From positions 1 through 64,000 of the forward strand of contig NZ_VOHP01000007.1 in NCBI RefSeq assembly GCF_007859205.1: a stretch of DNA of 64,000 bases, written 5' to 3'. The position numbers and the translations under genes were made by a program. The notes beneath the pieces are model-generated. The model was not told the origin of the DNA, searched no databases, and saw only the letters and a list, made by a program, of their open reading frames with translations. Positions 1-10,089 of this stretch are shown one piece after another. This stretch comes from Streptococcus sp. sy004 (GTDB taxonomy: Bacteria > Bacillota > Bacilli > Lactobacillales > Streptococcaceae). How positions within the stretch are numbered: position 1 is the first letter of the stretch; every line of letters starts with the position of its first letter.

Positions 1-30
1 TTCATAACCCGCACTTGGTTCGTCTTATTC

Positions 31-104
31 AGTTCTCAAAGGTCTTAACGTCACCTCTCAGGCGACAACTATTACATTCTATCAAACTATACATCCCCTG
101 TCAA
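31..104 (-). promoter_or_regulatory. rRNA operon promoter and boxA-bearing leader
   Basis: Read on the minus strand there is a consensus -35 TTGACA (99-104), a 17-base spacer and a -10 TAGAAT (76-81). The leader follows, with a GC-rich hairpin (about 50-67) and GACCTTTGAGAACT (31-44), which resembles the boxA antitermination element of Firmicute rrn leaders. A second TTGACA lies at 111-116 but has only a poor -10. The 16S gene itself should begin just beyond base 1, off the window. The leader identification rests on recognising the boxA-like core and its position after a very strong promoter; no rRNA sequence is visible here. Confidence 0.75.
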
Positions 105-167
105 CTACTTTGTCAAAAAAAAATTAAAAAAAAAATTTAAAAGCATTATTTTTAATAACATGATTAG

Positions 168-198
168 AAAAAACTCCTAAATTTTAGGAGTTTTTTGT
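168..198 (-). terminator. Intrinsic terminator of the glp operon
   Basis: A 9-bp perfect inverted repeat, ACTCCTAAA / TTTAGGAGT, begins directly after the glpF stop codon and is flanked by A and T runs. On the minus strand it is followed by a T-tract. It separates glpF from the strong rRNA promoter only about 60 bases downstream. The flanking A/T runs mean it could work in both directions. Confidence 0.85.
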
Positions 199-906
199 TT
201 ACATCATATTATATAAAAGTACAGCTAATACTGCCCCTACAAGAGGACCTACTACAGGAATCCAAGAATATGACCAATCCGAATCACCTTTTCCTTTAAG
301 TGGCAGTATTGCATGCATCAAACGAGGACCTAAATCACGCGCTGGATTAAGAGCATAACCAGTGGTTCCTCCTAAAGATAAACCTAATCCCCAAATAGTG
401 AACGCTACACAAATAGTCCCTAAACCATTGACCATATCATAGAATCCAAAACTTAGAATAGCTAATACTAAAACAAATGTTCCTAAGATTTCACTGAGAA
501 GATTCGTACCTGTACTTCTAATAGCTGGACCTGTAGCAAAAGTTGCTAACATACCTGCTGGATCTTGACTTGCTTCTTCGTAATGAGGTTTATGCATCAA
601 CCAAACTAGAGTTGTTCCTAGCATAGCGCCAAGCATTTGAACAATAGTATAGGTGAAGAATGTACCAAAACTGATATCACCTTTAACTGCAAATGCTAAT
701 GAAACAGCAGGATTCAAATGAGCTGGCCCTAGATTCCCTGAGATATAAGCCGCAATCATAACTGCAAATGCCCAACCTGCTGTAATAACAATCCAACCGG
801 CATTATTATTTTTAGTTTTTGGTAGAACGACACCTGCAACAACTCCGTTACCAAGTAAAACTAATAAGGTTGTTCCTAAAAATTCTCCAAATACATCCAT
901 TCCCAT
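199..906 (-). CDS. glpF: Glycerol uptake facilitator GlpF (aquaglyceroporin)
   Basis: An aquaporin-family channel of 235 residues that lets glycerol cross the cytoplasmic membrane passively. The two half-helix signatures are present: LNPA at 64-67 and LNPARD at 186-191. The Asp after the second NPAR is typical of glycerol-conducting members rather than water-only ones. Six hydrophobic membrane segments and the internal MIP repeat are evident. I place the start at the ATG at 906, seven bases after a GGAG. A TTG one codon upstream would also be open but sits too close to the ribosome site. It is last in glpK-glpO-glpF, 15 bases after glpO, so it is co-expressed with the kinase that traps glycerol. 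Confidence 0.93.
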   Translation of the reverse strand: MGMDVFGEFLGTTLLVLLGNGVVAGVVLPKTKNNNAGWIVITAGWAFAVMIAAYISGNLGPAHLNPAVSLAFAVKGDISFGTFFTYTIVQMLGAMLGTTLVWLMHKPHYEEASQDPAGMLATFATGPAIRSTGTNLLSEILGTFVLVLAILSFGFYDMVNGLGTICVAFTIWGLGLSLGGTTGYALNPARDLGPRLMHAILPLKGKGDSDWSYSWIPVVGPLVGAVLAVLLYNMM

Positions 907-921
907 CAATACACTCCGTTT

Positions 922-2745
922 CTATTTATTTTTTAAATGAACTAAATCATTTTCAGAAATAGCTTGATTTAATGCAGCTGCCATTGCTTCTTTTTCTTCT
1001 ACACTCCAGTCATAGTAACGAGCCATTTCCTCCAAGACTGGTGCGACTAATGATGTCATCTTTTCACGCATGAAGAGCATGTAATTTGTTCGACGTAAGA
1101 AGAAATCCACTGGACTAAGTGCCATTTCATGACGCATGGCATAATGCAAAGACAAGGTTTCTGACAAGGTTAGACCATTTGCTTGTTTCACTGTTTCAGC
1201 TAAAGCATAAACTTTTGGTGCATTTGAACCATAAAGATTAGCATGGTAGCGTGCTTCTTCTGGACTAAGGCCCTTTAATACACCTAGTTGTGCATAGGCT
1301 TCTAGCTCTTTTTCGACATTATTGGAATTGAGTTCTCCCCCTGAAACAGGATAGGTTTCTGAGTTAATCAAGTTAAACTGACGACCTTGTTCATTGGCAA
1401 GCAATTCTAAAATCAACTCCATTGCTCCTTTGGCCATCTTACGATAGTCCGTGATTTTTCCACCTGAGAGAGTAATTAAACCATTAGCATCACGCTCCAA
1501 ACTTGAACCACGAGAAACTGCTGATGGATCCAGTGCTTTTTCTGATAAACTACCTTCCAAGCGAGTGACAACTGTTTCTACTTCTTCTCTAGTCTTTTCA
1601 TGAGCTAGGTAATCCTGAACTGCTCCAACTAACTGATCAAAACTCTCATCAGTCATTTTGCCACTGTTACCACCATTATAATCAGAAGCACTATTACCAG
1701 ATAGAAGCGGACGTAAACCTGCCCAAGCACTTTCAATATCGTCCATGGTCAATTGAGATTCTGGGAAACGATTATTGACAATTTCAAGTAGATAATCTAC
1801 ATCTTCTTGACTCACTTGTGGGTGAGCTAAGTCACCTTTATAATCAGTGTCTGTTGTTCCGAAGTAGGTCTTATCTTCCCTTGGAAGAACAAAAATCATC
1901 CGACCATCATTAAGCCCACTGTCAAAATAAATTGGTTGTGGCACTTGTAAACGACTTTGATCGACAACTAAATGCACACCTTTAGTTGGACGAATCTTAT
2001 AGACTTTTTCTTGTTTAGATAGATTACGGACTTCATCACTCCAAGGTCCTGTCGTATTGATTACCAAACGAGCTTTCACTTCTAAAGTTTCATTTGTTAA
2101 TAAATCTCGTGCGACAACACCAACGACCTTATCGCCATCATAAAGGAAATCTTCTACCTTAACATGATTAGCAATCAAAGCACCATCTCGATTAGCCCGC
2201 TTGATATTTTCAATAACTAGACGAGCGTCATTATTACGATAATCGAGATAAACACCGCCTCCCAATAAACCTTCTTTTTTCAAATGAGGCACACGTTCTA
2301 ACACTTCTTCGCGACTAAGCACCTTATTAGCAAGAGGAGTATTATTCACATTTGCTAATAAATCATAAAGATCCATGGCAACTTTAAGACGGAACAAACT
2401 AAATGTTGAGCCTTCCTCTTCATAAACTGGCAAAAGCATAGGATCCGGTTTAGGAATATGTGGGGCGATGCGTTGCACCACTGCTCGTTCAGAAACCGTA
2501 TCTGCCACCACTTCAACATCAAATTGTTTTAGGTAACGCAGACCTCCGTGAACAAGTTTGGTTGAACGACTACTTGTTCCTTGAGCAAAATCTTGCATTT
2601 CCAACAGACCTGTGTCCAAACCACTAGCTGCTGCTTGCAAAGCTAAGCCAGCACCGGTAATCCCTCCACCGATAATCAATAGGTCTAGAGTTCGCTCTTG
2701 CATTTTTTTTAGGGATAATTGACGTGTTGTTTTTGAAAATTCCAT
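922..2745 (-). CDS. glpO: Alpha-glycerophosphate oxidase GlpO
   Basis: An FAD enzyme of 607 residues that oxidises sn-glycerol 3-phosphate to dihydroxyacetone phosphate. In lactic acid bacteria the soluble oxidase form passes electrons to O2 and makes H2O2. The N-terminal dinucleotide fold GGGITGAG is at 26-33, with conserved motifs such as RSTKLVHGGLRY after it. At 607 residues it has the usual length of the oxidase with its internal insert, longer than GlpD dehydrogenases of E. coli type. AGGAG precedes the ATG. The gene lies between glpK and glpF with spacers under 20 bases, so one transcript is likely. Oxidase rather than dehydrogenase is inferred from the streptococcal context; the symbol glpD is sometimes used. 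Confidence 0.92.
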   Translation of the reverse strand: MEFSKTTRQLSLKKMQERTLDLLIIGGGITGAGLALQAAASGLDTGLLEMQDFAQGTSSRSTKLVHGGLRYLKQFDVEVVADTVSERAVVQRIAPHIPKPDPMLLPVYEEEGSTFSLFRLKVAMDLYDLLANVNNTPLANKVLSREEVLERVPHLKKEGLLGGGVYLDYRNNDARLVIENIKRANRDGALIANHVKVEDFLYDGDKVVGVVARDLLTNETLEVKARLVINTTGPWSDEVRNLSKQEKVYKIRPTKGVHLVVDQSRLQVPQPIYFDSGLNDGRMIFVLPREDKTYFGTTDTDYKGDLAHPQVSQEDVDYLLEIVNNRFPESQLTMDDIESAWAGLRPLLSGNSASDYNGGNSGKMTDESFDQLVGAVQDYLAHEKTREEVETVVTRLEGSLSEKALDPSAVSRGSSLERDANGLITLSGGKITDYRKMAKGAMELILELLANEQGRQFNLINSETYPVSGGELNSNNVEKELEAYAQLGVLKGLSPEEARYHANLYGSNAPKVYALAETVKQANGLTLSETLSLHYAMRHEMALSPVDFFLRRTNYMLFMREKMTSLVAPVLEEMARYYDWSVEEKEAMAAALNQAISENDLVHLKNK

Positions 2746-2754
2746 AGGCTTCTC

Positions 2755-4303
<1,549 letters not shown>

Positions 4304-4366
4304 TCAAAAAAAGAAAAGCGCAAGCTATCATCTTTTTTAAAGACATTAAAAAATATTGATAGATTT

Positions 4367-5806
4367 TCACAAACTTCTTTTCTTTGTCACTTCTTCTTGC
4401 AACCAATAAGCAATTTTTTCTCGATCTGCTGACTGAAATGTAGCAGGCAAACGATAAATTGGATAAGGGACAGATTCACAAAAAGTTGAACTAACTACTA
4501 GACCATCATAGACCTGATCTTTTTCATAAGACAAGACATCCAGATAAGGAAAACTAGCCAATTCCTCTTTCAGCACCAACTTAACTAAGTCAAGCATAAG
4601 TGAATCACCCGTTAGGGCCAGTCCTAAACGATAAACTTTTTGAACTGGCTTGGTTAAATATGCTAGCAAGGCCAAGAAATGCCAACGATAACACAAGACT
4701 TCTTCTCTTTGTCCTTCATCATCTGGAAAAAATTCTTGCGCCAGTTGGAGATGACTTGGCTTAATAAGAGAAATAAAATAAGACTGATTTACATCATACT
4801 CTTGGGTAAACAACCACAAACTTCCCTTGAAAAAATAAGCTTGGTGCAACAGTTGGCTTAAAACATCATTAACGACATCTGGCAAGGGCCAACCACAAAT
4901 TTCTTCCTTTCTTAGACAGTGAATCAATTTAGTTAATTGGTCAACCACGGGTCCTCCAAAGCCTAGTAAAAAATTCATGTTATGGCGAGGAAGTATTCCC
5001 TTGGAAACAAGAAAGGCAAATAAGGAGTAAGCTTCAACTTGATCTAATTCCACAGCATAGCGACTAAAATAACGCAGACAAGCCTTTTCCAATCGTTGAA
5101 AAAATATATTCTGCTGATAAGGAATCAGAAGATTTGTTAACACACGACTATCTTTTTTACCACCTGGCCAACGCTTATGGCTAATATAAAACCACAAACT
5201 TAAATCTTGCTTTGCTTCAGCAGTCAAACTAGACTGACACAAACGTTCAATCAGTTGGACTTCTCTTTGGATGGTAACTGAGCTTGATATGATTTGTTGT
5301 TTACTTAACGACCAAGTTTGTGAATATAGCAACCAGTAGAAATATCTAATCTGATGTTCTGAACCTTGCCAGTGACCGTTAGAAATATTCAAATTAAATT
5401 CGGCTAAAAGCTCGTTCAAGCCTGCCAAATGACGATGTAGAGTCGCCTCACTAATTGACAAGGTCTGGCATAATTCTTGAATACTAAAACTATTCTGTTC
5501 CAATAAATAATTGATGATTTGATATTTAATCGAACGCGTTAAAAAAGAGTTCAATAACTCTGACCACTCTAAATTGACTGGTAACTCAAGTTGACAATAA
5601 TCTTCTTTTAAAGTGATGTGGATGGCTAGCGTATCCAGTAAAACTTGCTCGTGAAAACTGTCAATGTACTTACGAATGGTTGATTTTGATAAAGATACTG
5701 CTTGTGATAACTCCTTGAGGGTCAATGGTGCTGCACAATTTCTCAAATGACATAGCATACGATAACTACCAGCATCTGCTTTTTCCATTAAGTCAACAAT
5801 TTGCAT
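4367..5806 (-). CDS. Mga-family transcriptional regulator
   Basis: A 479-residue cytoplasmic regulator with an Mga-like layout. A first winged HTH covers about 15-75 (SQAVSLSKSTIRKYID). A second lies near 95-145 (LCQTLSISEATLHRHLAGL). A long C-terminal part is compatible with the PRD-like domains of Mga/AtxA proteins, through which sugar phosphotransferase signals act. Its ATG shares one base with the stop of the upstream flavoprotein gene (TAATG), behind GGAGG, so the two are translationally coupled. The next gene downstream is glpK, with its own promoter. An Mga-like gene at this place beside glpK is known in other streptococci, so glp control is a reasonable guess. The target is not shown by sequence. 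Confidence 0.8.
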   Translation of the reverse strand: MQIVDLMEKADAGSYRMLCHLRNCAAPLTLKELSQAVSLSKSTIRKYIDSFHEQVLLDTLAIHITLKEDYCQLELPVNLEWSELLNSFLTRSIKYQIINYLLEQNSFSIQELCQTLSISEATLHRHLAGLNELLAEFNLNISNGHWQGSEHQIRYFYWLLYSQTWSLSKQQIISSSVTIQREVQLIERLCQSSLTAEAKQDLSLWFYISHKRWPGGKKDSRVLTNLLIPYQQNIFFQRLEKACLRYFSRYAVELDQVEAYSLFAFLVSKGILPRHNMNFLLGFGGPVVDQLTKLIHCLRKEEICGWPLPDVVNDVLSQLLHQAYFFKGSLWLFTQEYDVNQSYFISLIKPSHLQLAQEFFPDDEGQREEVLCYRWHFLALLAYLTKPVQKVYRLGLALTGDSLMLDLVKLVLKEELASFPYLDVLSYEKDQVYDGLVVSSTFCESVPYPIYRLPATFQSADREKIAYWLQEEVTKKRSL

Positions 5807-7119
5807 TAGCTCCTCCGTTCCACTAAACTTTTTAGCATAATTTGATGAAGATGATAAAATAGCTCAGTCTGTCCTAAGCTAAACAGAAAATCTTGAAAGA
5901 CCAAATCTTCGTCTGTTTTTTGCTCTGCCATTGCCAATACCAAAGGTTGAAATAAGGTTAAACAATTTTGTTTAGAAAGAGCTTGTGCTCCCAAAAGACG
6001 ACCTGTTTCTTTTGCCACAACTAATCTAATAAAAATCTGATCAGTCACATGAGAAGAAAAGGAAGCTTGGTAATCAATACAAGCGATGTCTTGTTCAAAA
6101 ATAGCCTCTTCTGCTGTCAAGCCCAAGGCTGCTCGATACCAACCATACTGTTTATGGGCGACCAATTGAGTAGAGAGTGGCAAGCTATAAGTAGATTCCC
6201 ACAAATTATAAGCCGCTAAACTCCCTGTTTTCAAAGCTGTATTGATTAAAGGCCGATAGACCAAATTATTTTCTGACAACAAAGGAACTCGAATTAAATC
6301 ACCAACTGCGAAAATTTCTGGTATGGCTGTTCTTAAATAGGTATCGACTTCAATGGTTTGATCAGGTGATAAAATGGGCAACTGCTTAACTAAAGTACTA
6401 TTAGGACGGAAACCGGCACATAATAAAATCAAGTCAACAGTTACCGATTGACAATCCGTTACCAATCTCAAGCCAGAATCAACTTGCTCAATCGTATGCA
6501 CGCGTTCTTGACAAAACAGATTTAACCCTGCCTTCTTCATATCGTTTAACATGGGACTTAAAAAATCGGCATCAAAAAAATTAAAATCTAAACTCTCCTG
6601 TGCCTCAAAAAGATAGACCTTTTTACCTAGCTTCAAACAAGTTTCACTGGTTTCAATACCAATCTGACCAGCTCCAATAACTGCAATTCGTTCTGCTTTA
6701 GCCAATAAAGTCTTAGCTTCTTGACTTTCTTGATAGGTCTTACAAGATAAAACACCCGGCAAATGACTTCCCTTGATATAGTCTGACATTTGACGAGAAC
6801 CCATAGCCAAAATAAGACGATCATACACAAGACAATGACCATTATCCAATAGTAACCTTTGATGACTGGCATCAATATCGATAACTTCCTGTCCTAAGTA
6901 CAACTTGATTCCCGAATTTTCGACAACTTTCTTATTAAAAAACTCTTGATTGTCACTAGCCATCTGATTTTTCAAAGACCAACTAAAAGAATTGGGCATA
7001 TAGGCCAGTTTTTCTTGACGTTCAATCACACTAACCTCTGCTTTAGGATATAGTTCTTTTGCTTTTAAAGCTGCAGCAATTCCTGCAAAAGAACCTCCAA
7101 TTATCACAATTTGAACCAT
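5806..7119 (-). CDS. NADH-oxidase-like FAD/NAD disulfide oxidoreductase without the redox Cys
   Basis: A 437-residue flavoprotein of the Nox / CoA-disulfide reductase family. It has an N-terminal FAD fold IIGGSFAG (6-13), an NAD fold GAGQIG (149-154), the second FAD motif FAVGD (270-274) and a C-terminal dimerisation domain. In Nox and Npx a single catalytic cysteine sits near residue 42 in a motif like FLSCG. Here the matching stretch is AYMPNSFSW with no cysteine, so the peroxide-free four-electron chemistry of Nox is not expected. It may be a diverged oxidoreductase, a two-electron oxidase or a redox sensor. The start is the ATG at 7119 behind GGGAG; a GTG at 7131 is possible. It is coupled to the Mga-like regulator gene. 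Confidence 0.78.
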   Translation of the reverse strand: MVQIVIIGGSFAGIAAALKAKELYPKAEVSVIERQEKLAYMPNSFSWSLKNQMASDNQEFFNKKVVENSGIKLYLGQEVIDIDASHQRLLLDNGHCLVYDRLILAMGSRQMSDYIKGSHLPGVLSCKTYQESQEAKTLLAKAERIAVIGAGQIGIETSETCLKLGKKVYLFEAQESLDFNFFDADFLSPMLNDMKKAGLNLFCQERVHTIEQVDSGLRLVTDCQSVTVDLILLCAGFRPNSTLVKQLPILSPDQTIEVDTYLRTAIPEIFAVGDLIRVPLLSENNLVYRPLINTALKTGSLAAYNLWESTYSLPLSTQLVAHKQYGWYRAALGLTAEEAIFEQDIACIDYQASFSSHVTDQIFIRLVVAKETGRLLGAQALSKQNCLTLFQPLVLAMAEQKTDEDLVFQDFLFSLGQTELFYHLHQIMLKSLVERRS

Positions 7120-7176
7120 AGTTTCTCCCACCTTCTTTCACTTTAACTATATCAGAATGTCATATAAAAATAAAGA

Positions 7177-7204
7177 AATAAAAAACAAGTCCCTCTCAGG
7201 ACTT
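7177..7204 (-). terminator. Terminator after the glutamate-cysteine-ligase-like gene
   Basis: Stem AAGTCC / GGACTT (7187-7192 and 7199-7204) with a six-base loop, directly after the stop codon. On the minus strand it is followed by six T residues. It separates this gene from the flavoprotein-regulator pair, which would then need its own promoter. Only a weak TATAGT box is visible before that pair. Confidence 0.75.
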
Positions 7205-7205
7205 A

Positions 7206-8474
7206 TTATATTAAAGGATCTATTAACGTAGTCAAATACGACTCTTCTTGGTTTCCTCTTATCACTAACCCTTCCCTAGCACATTGCAGCAATCTCAGAG
7301 CAAAAGCTTTCAAGTTGGATTCTTCTTGAGAATCCAAGTTATTATTAGCTACCTTGGTTCGTAAACTTTTCACCTGTGAAATTGATTTTTGGTGTTCATC
7401 TAAAATCTGCTCCAACTGATCTAAGTTAACCAAAAGACCTAGATGAAAAGCAGCCGATGCAAAAGTTCGATTAAAAGATTGACAACAAACACTTCGAAAC
7501 TCAACTGTGCCACGTCGAATTAGGAGTTGATAGTGATAACTACGATGATGCTCCAAATCCTCTGGTAACGGTTTTATCTGATGTTTTTTTCCTGTCAAAT
7601 CAAAGACGTCAATATATTTTTGATGTAAGTAATCTTTAACTTGAATTTGTGGAAAATAGTAGATTTCTCCCTCGCGCATCACATAGAATAAACTTGATTG
7701 GCTGAGATAATTAAGAAAATCATGCTCAGATTGAAAAGATTGTGGATAAAGACCAATATTTTCCTTGAAAAAACCATGCATAGACGCTTCCCAAAAATAA
7801 TCTCTTGCCAGTGACAGTTGCAACCCCTCATGAATAAACGATGAATTAGCAAATAAGTAGGCCTTGACGGCTTCAAGTTGATTAAAAGCATTTAGCACTC
7901 GCAAATAATTAGTCTTTGAAACATCTAATTGGACTTGACTGCCACAAATAAAGCCACCATAATCTCTATAAGGATGAAAATTTTGTTGTGGATAACAACT
8001 AGACATACTTAAATATTGTGTTAGCATTTGATAACGTGGTGTGTCAACCGAACGATTATCATTTATTTCCCAGCTTGGATGAATACCTTGCCCCTGTAAA
8101 GCATGATGATGTTTTCTTAAAAAACCTTGAATCACCTTCATGTATTGCTGGAAACGTTCTTCCACCTGCTGTATCGCCTCTGAACGTCCAAAGGCAATTT
8201 CTAAAATATTGTAAGAAACCTCAAATAATATTTGATCCTGACTAACAGAATCTAAGAGCTGGATTGGGTTGCCGTTAACATCTCTTTGAATAATGTCAAA
8301 ACCCAAACAATCTGCCAGATGAACCAATAATTTTTTTGTTACTTGAATATCCGTAGCTTGACTACTCAGATTAACAATCGGAAACTCTAACTCAATTCCA
8401 AGATAAAGTTTTGGATTATCTTTCAAATGCTCCAAGTAGGCTTTTTTCAAAAGCTCTATTTCAGGTCTAGTCAT
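7206..8474 (-). CDS. Stand-alone glutamate-cysteine ligase-like protein
   Basis: A 422-residue protein resembling the carboxylate-amine ligase / gamma-glutamylcysteine synthetase fold. Near the N-terminus is LGIELEF (25-31), with the paired Glu residues that bind metal-ATP in this superfamily. It is followed by a beta-strand block QILFEVSYNILEIAFG (81-96), then TPRYQMLTQYL, and late RRGTVEFRSVC. Streptococcal glutathione synthesis normally uses the fused GshAB of about 750 residues; the ATP-grasp GshB half is absent here. It could make gamma-glutamylcysteine or a different gamma-glutamyl amide. The start is the ATG at 8474, eight bases after AGAGG. It has its own -10 (TATAAT, 8505-8510) and terminator. 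Confidence 0.7.
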   Translation of the reverse strand: MTRPEIELLKKAYLEHLKDNPKLYLGIELEFPIVNLSSQATDIQVTKKLLVHLADCLGFDIIQRDVNGNPIQLLDSVSQDQILFEVSYNILEIAFGRSEAIQQVEERFQQYMKVIQGFLRKHHHALQGQGIHPSWEINDNRSVDTPRYQMLTQYLSMSSCYPQQNFHPYRDYGGFICGSQVQLDVSKTNYLRVLNAFNQLEAVKAYLFANSSFIHEGLQLSLARDYFWEASMHGFFKENIGLYPQSFQSEHDFLNYLSQSSLFYVMREGEIYYFPQIQVKDYLHQKYIDVFDLTGKKHQIKPLPEDLEHHRSYHYQLLIRRGTVEFRSVCCQSFNRTFASAAFHLGLLVNLDQLEQILDEHQKSISQVKSLRTKVANNNLDSQEESNLKAFALRLLQCAREGLVIRGNQEESYLTTLIDPLI

Positions 8475-8504
8475 CAACTTTACCTCTTTTATAATTTTCT
8501 CACT

Positions 8505-8510
8505 ATTATA
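8505..8510 (-). promoter_or_regulatory. -10 box of the ligase-like gene
   Basis: Consensus TATAAT on the minus strand, 30 bases before the ATG. The -35 region is T-rich and does not match consensus well. It follows immediately after the rplQ-operon terminator, which supports a separate transcription unit. Confidence 0.55.
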
Positions 8511-8519
8511 TCAAATTTT

Positions 8520-8584
8520 TGAAAAAAGTAAAACGCCTGCTTACGACATATTTCTAAATTAGAGATATTTCGTAAACAAGCGTT
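8520..8584 (-). terminator. Long-stem terminator of the ribosomal protein cluster
   Basis: A 53-base near-perfect palindrome (8532-8584) has 26-base arms that agree at 22 positions, around one central base. On the minus strand it ends in GCGTTTTACTTTTTT, that is, a stem followed by a T-tract. This suits an intrinsic terminator for the transcript that ends with rplQ, though the arm length is far above usual. Confidence 0.65.
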
Positions 8585-8598
8585 AAGCTCAATTCTAT

Positions 8599-8680
8599 AT
8601 GATGAGTGTTCCCGCTGAGCAAAAGCTCAGCGGTTGACCAGAGCTAGACTAAGAGACAAGTCTCCAACATCATAACACTC
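8599..8680 (-). other. Structured 3' UTR downstream of rplQ, possible pseudoknot
   Basis: Between rplQ and its terminator lies a perfect hairpin, CCGCTGAGC / GCTCAGCGG with a four-base loop (8612-8633). Flanking it are GAGTGTT (8604-8610) with AACACTC (8674-8680), and ATGATG (8599-8604) with CATCAT (8668-8673). These two pairings cross rather than nest, so they form either alternative stems or an H-type pseudoknot. A small stem AGACT / AGTCT also lies inside. No known RNA family was recognised. Confidence 0.45.
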
Positions 8681-8696
8681 AACAAAATTGATGATA

Positions 8697-9083
8697 TTAT
8701 ACTAATTCAATGATTGCCATTGGTGCAGCATCACCACGACGTGGTTCTGTTTTAAGAATACGAGTGTATCCACCATTGCGTTCAGCATAACGCGGAGCAA
8801 TCTCTGAGAAAAGTTTTTGAAGCGCAGTTGTAGATGTGTAAGTATCTGTTGCTTCATCATAGTTTTCAGCTGCAATTTCGTTACGTACAAAAGCTGCTGC
8901 TTGACGACGAGCATGCAAATCACCACGTTTACCAAGAGTAATCATTTTTTCAACTGTTTTACGGATTTCTTTAGCACGAGCTTCAGTTGTCACGATTGAT
9001 TCGTTAATCAAAAGATCAGTTGTCAAATCGCGAAGCATTGCTTTACGTTGTGAGCTAGTGCGTCCTAGTTTACGGTAAGCCAT
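8697..9083 (-). CDS. rplQ: 50S ribosomal protein L17 (bL17)
   Basis: Large-subunit protein of 128 residues, the usual bacterial length. It shows the conserved start [20 protein letters not shown] and the basic [20 protein letters not shown] segment; it binds 23S rRNA near the exit tunnel. It is the last gene of the alpha operon, 14 bases after rpoA, and its downstream region holds the structured 3' UTR and long terminator. Confidence 0.97.
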   Translation of the reverse strand: MAYRKLGRTSSQRKAMLRDLTTDLLINESIVTTEARAKEIRKTVEKMITLGKRGDLHARRQAAAFVRNEIAAENYDEATDTYTSTTALQKLFSEIAPRYAERNGGYTRILKTEPRRGDAAPMAIIELV

Positions 9084-9097
9084 TTTGTCCTCCTCTA

Positions 9098-10039
9098 TTA
9101 TTTTTTATCGTTTCTAAGGCTGAGTCCTAGTTCAGTCAATTTAATCTTAACTTCATCAAGACTCTTACGACCTAAGTTACGAACCTTCATCATTTCAGGT
9201 TCAGATTTTTCTGTTAAATCAAGTACAGTATTGATTCCTGCACGTTTCAAACAGTTATATGAACGAACAGATAAATCAAGTTCCTCAATCGTACGTTCAA
9301 GTACTTTGTCGTCATTGGTTTTTTCAGTCTCTTTCATCACATCAGCATTCATAGCCACTTCAGTCAGATTAGTAAAGAGATTAAGATGCTCCATTAAAAC
9401 ACGAGCAGATAAACCAAGGGCGTCTTCCGGAATGATTGTTCCATTTGTCATAATTTCGATAGTCAATTTATCAAAACCATCATTGCTACCAACGCGAGCT
9501 GGTTCAACTTGATAATTAACTTTCTTAACTGGCGTATAGATTGAATCTACTGCCAAAGTGCCAATCGGAGCATGTTCTTTTTTATTCATCTCAGCAGGAA
9601 CATAACCACGGTCAGTTGCCACAGTCATACTAGCTTTGAAACTAGCTCCTTCTGCAATGGTAAAAAGATAATGATCTGGATTAACAATCTCAATATCACT
9701 ATCTGTCAAGATATCTCCGGCAGTTACTTCTGCTGGACCTTGAACATCAAGTTCAATCACTTTTTCGTCTTGGACGTAAGATTTTACAGCAAGTCCTTTA
9801 ATATTAAGGATAATTTGCATCACGTCTTCACGAACACCTGGTACTGTATCAAACTCATGTAAAACGCCATCAATTTTGATTGATGTAATTGCTGCACCTG
9901 GTAAAGATGACAACAAGACACGACGAAGTGAATTACCTAAAGTTGTACCATAACCACGTTCCAAGGGCTCGATGACAAACTTGCCATAATCTTTATTTTC
10001 ATCAATTTTTGTTATTATTGGTTTTTCAAACTCAATCAT
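9098..10039 (-). CDS. rpoA: RNA polymerase alpha subunit
   Basis: A 313-residue alpha subunit that nucleates core RNA polymerase assembly. The N-terminal dimerisation domain is about 1-230, with [20 protein letters not shown] near 29-48. A linker rich in Glu, Asn and Lys (about 233-248) leads to the C-terminal domain, whose helix-hairpin-helix [15 protein letters not shown] binds UP-element DNA and regulators such as Spx. GGGAG precedes the ATG. It lies between rpsK and rplQ, as expected. Confidence 0.98.
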   Translation of the reverse strand: MIEFEKPIITKIDENKDYGKFVIEPLERGYGTTLGNSLRRVLLSSLPGAAITSIKIDGVLHEFDTVPGVREDVMQIILNIKGLAVKSYVQDEKVIELDVQGPAEVTAGDILTDSDIEIVNPDHYLFTIAEGASFKASMTVATDRGYVPAEMNKKEHAPIGTLAVDSIYTPVKKVNYQVEPARVGSNDGFDKLTIEIMTNGTIIPEDALGLSARVLMEHLNLFTNLTEVAMNADVMKETEKTNDDKVLERTIEELDLSVRSYNCLKRAGINTVLDLTEKSEPEMMKVRNLGRKSLDEVKIKLTELGLSLRNDKK

Positions 10040-10089
10040 TTTCTATACTCCCTCGACAAACGAATCTTGTGTATTAGGTTTAATTATGA

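Noticed and set aside
111-116. Second TTGACA upstream of the rRNA promoter as a tandem P2
   Set aside because: The hexamer at the right distance (TGTATA) matches the -10 consensus at only three positions.
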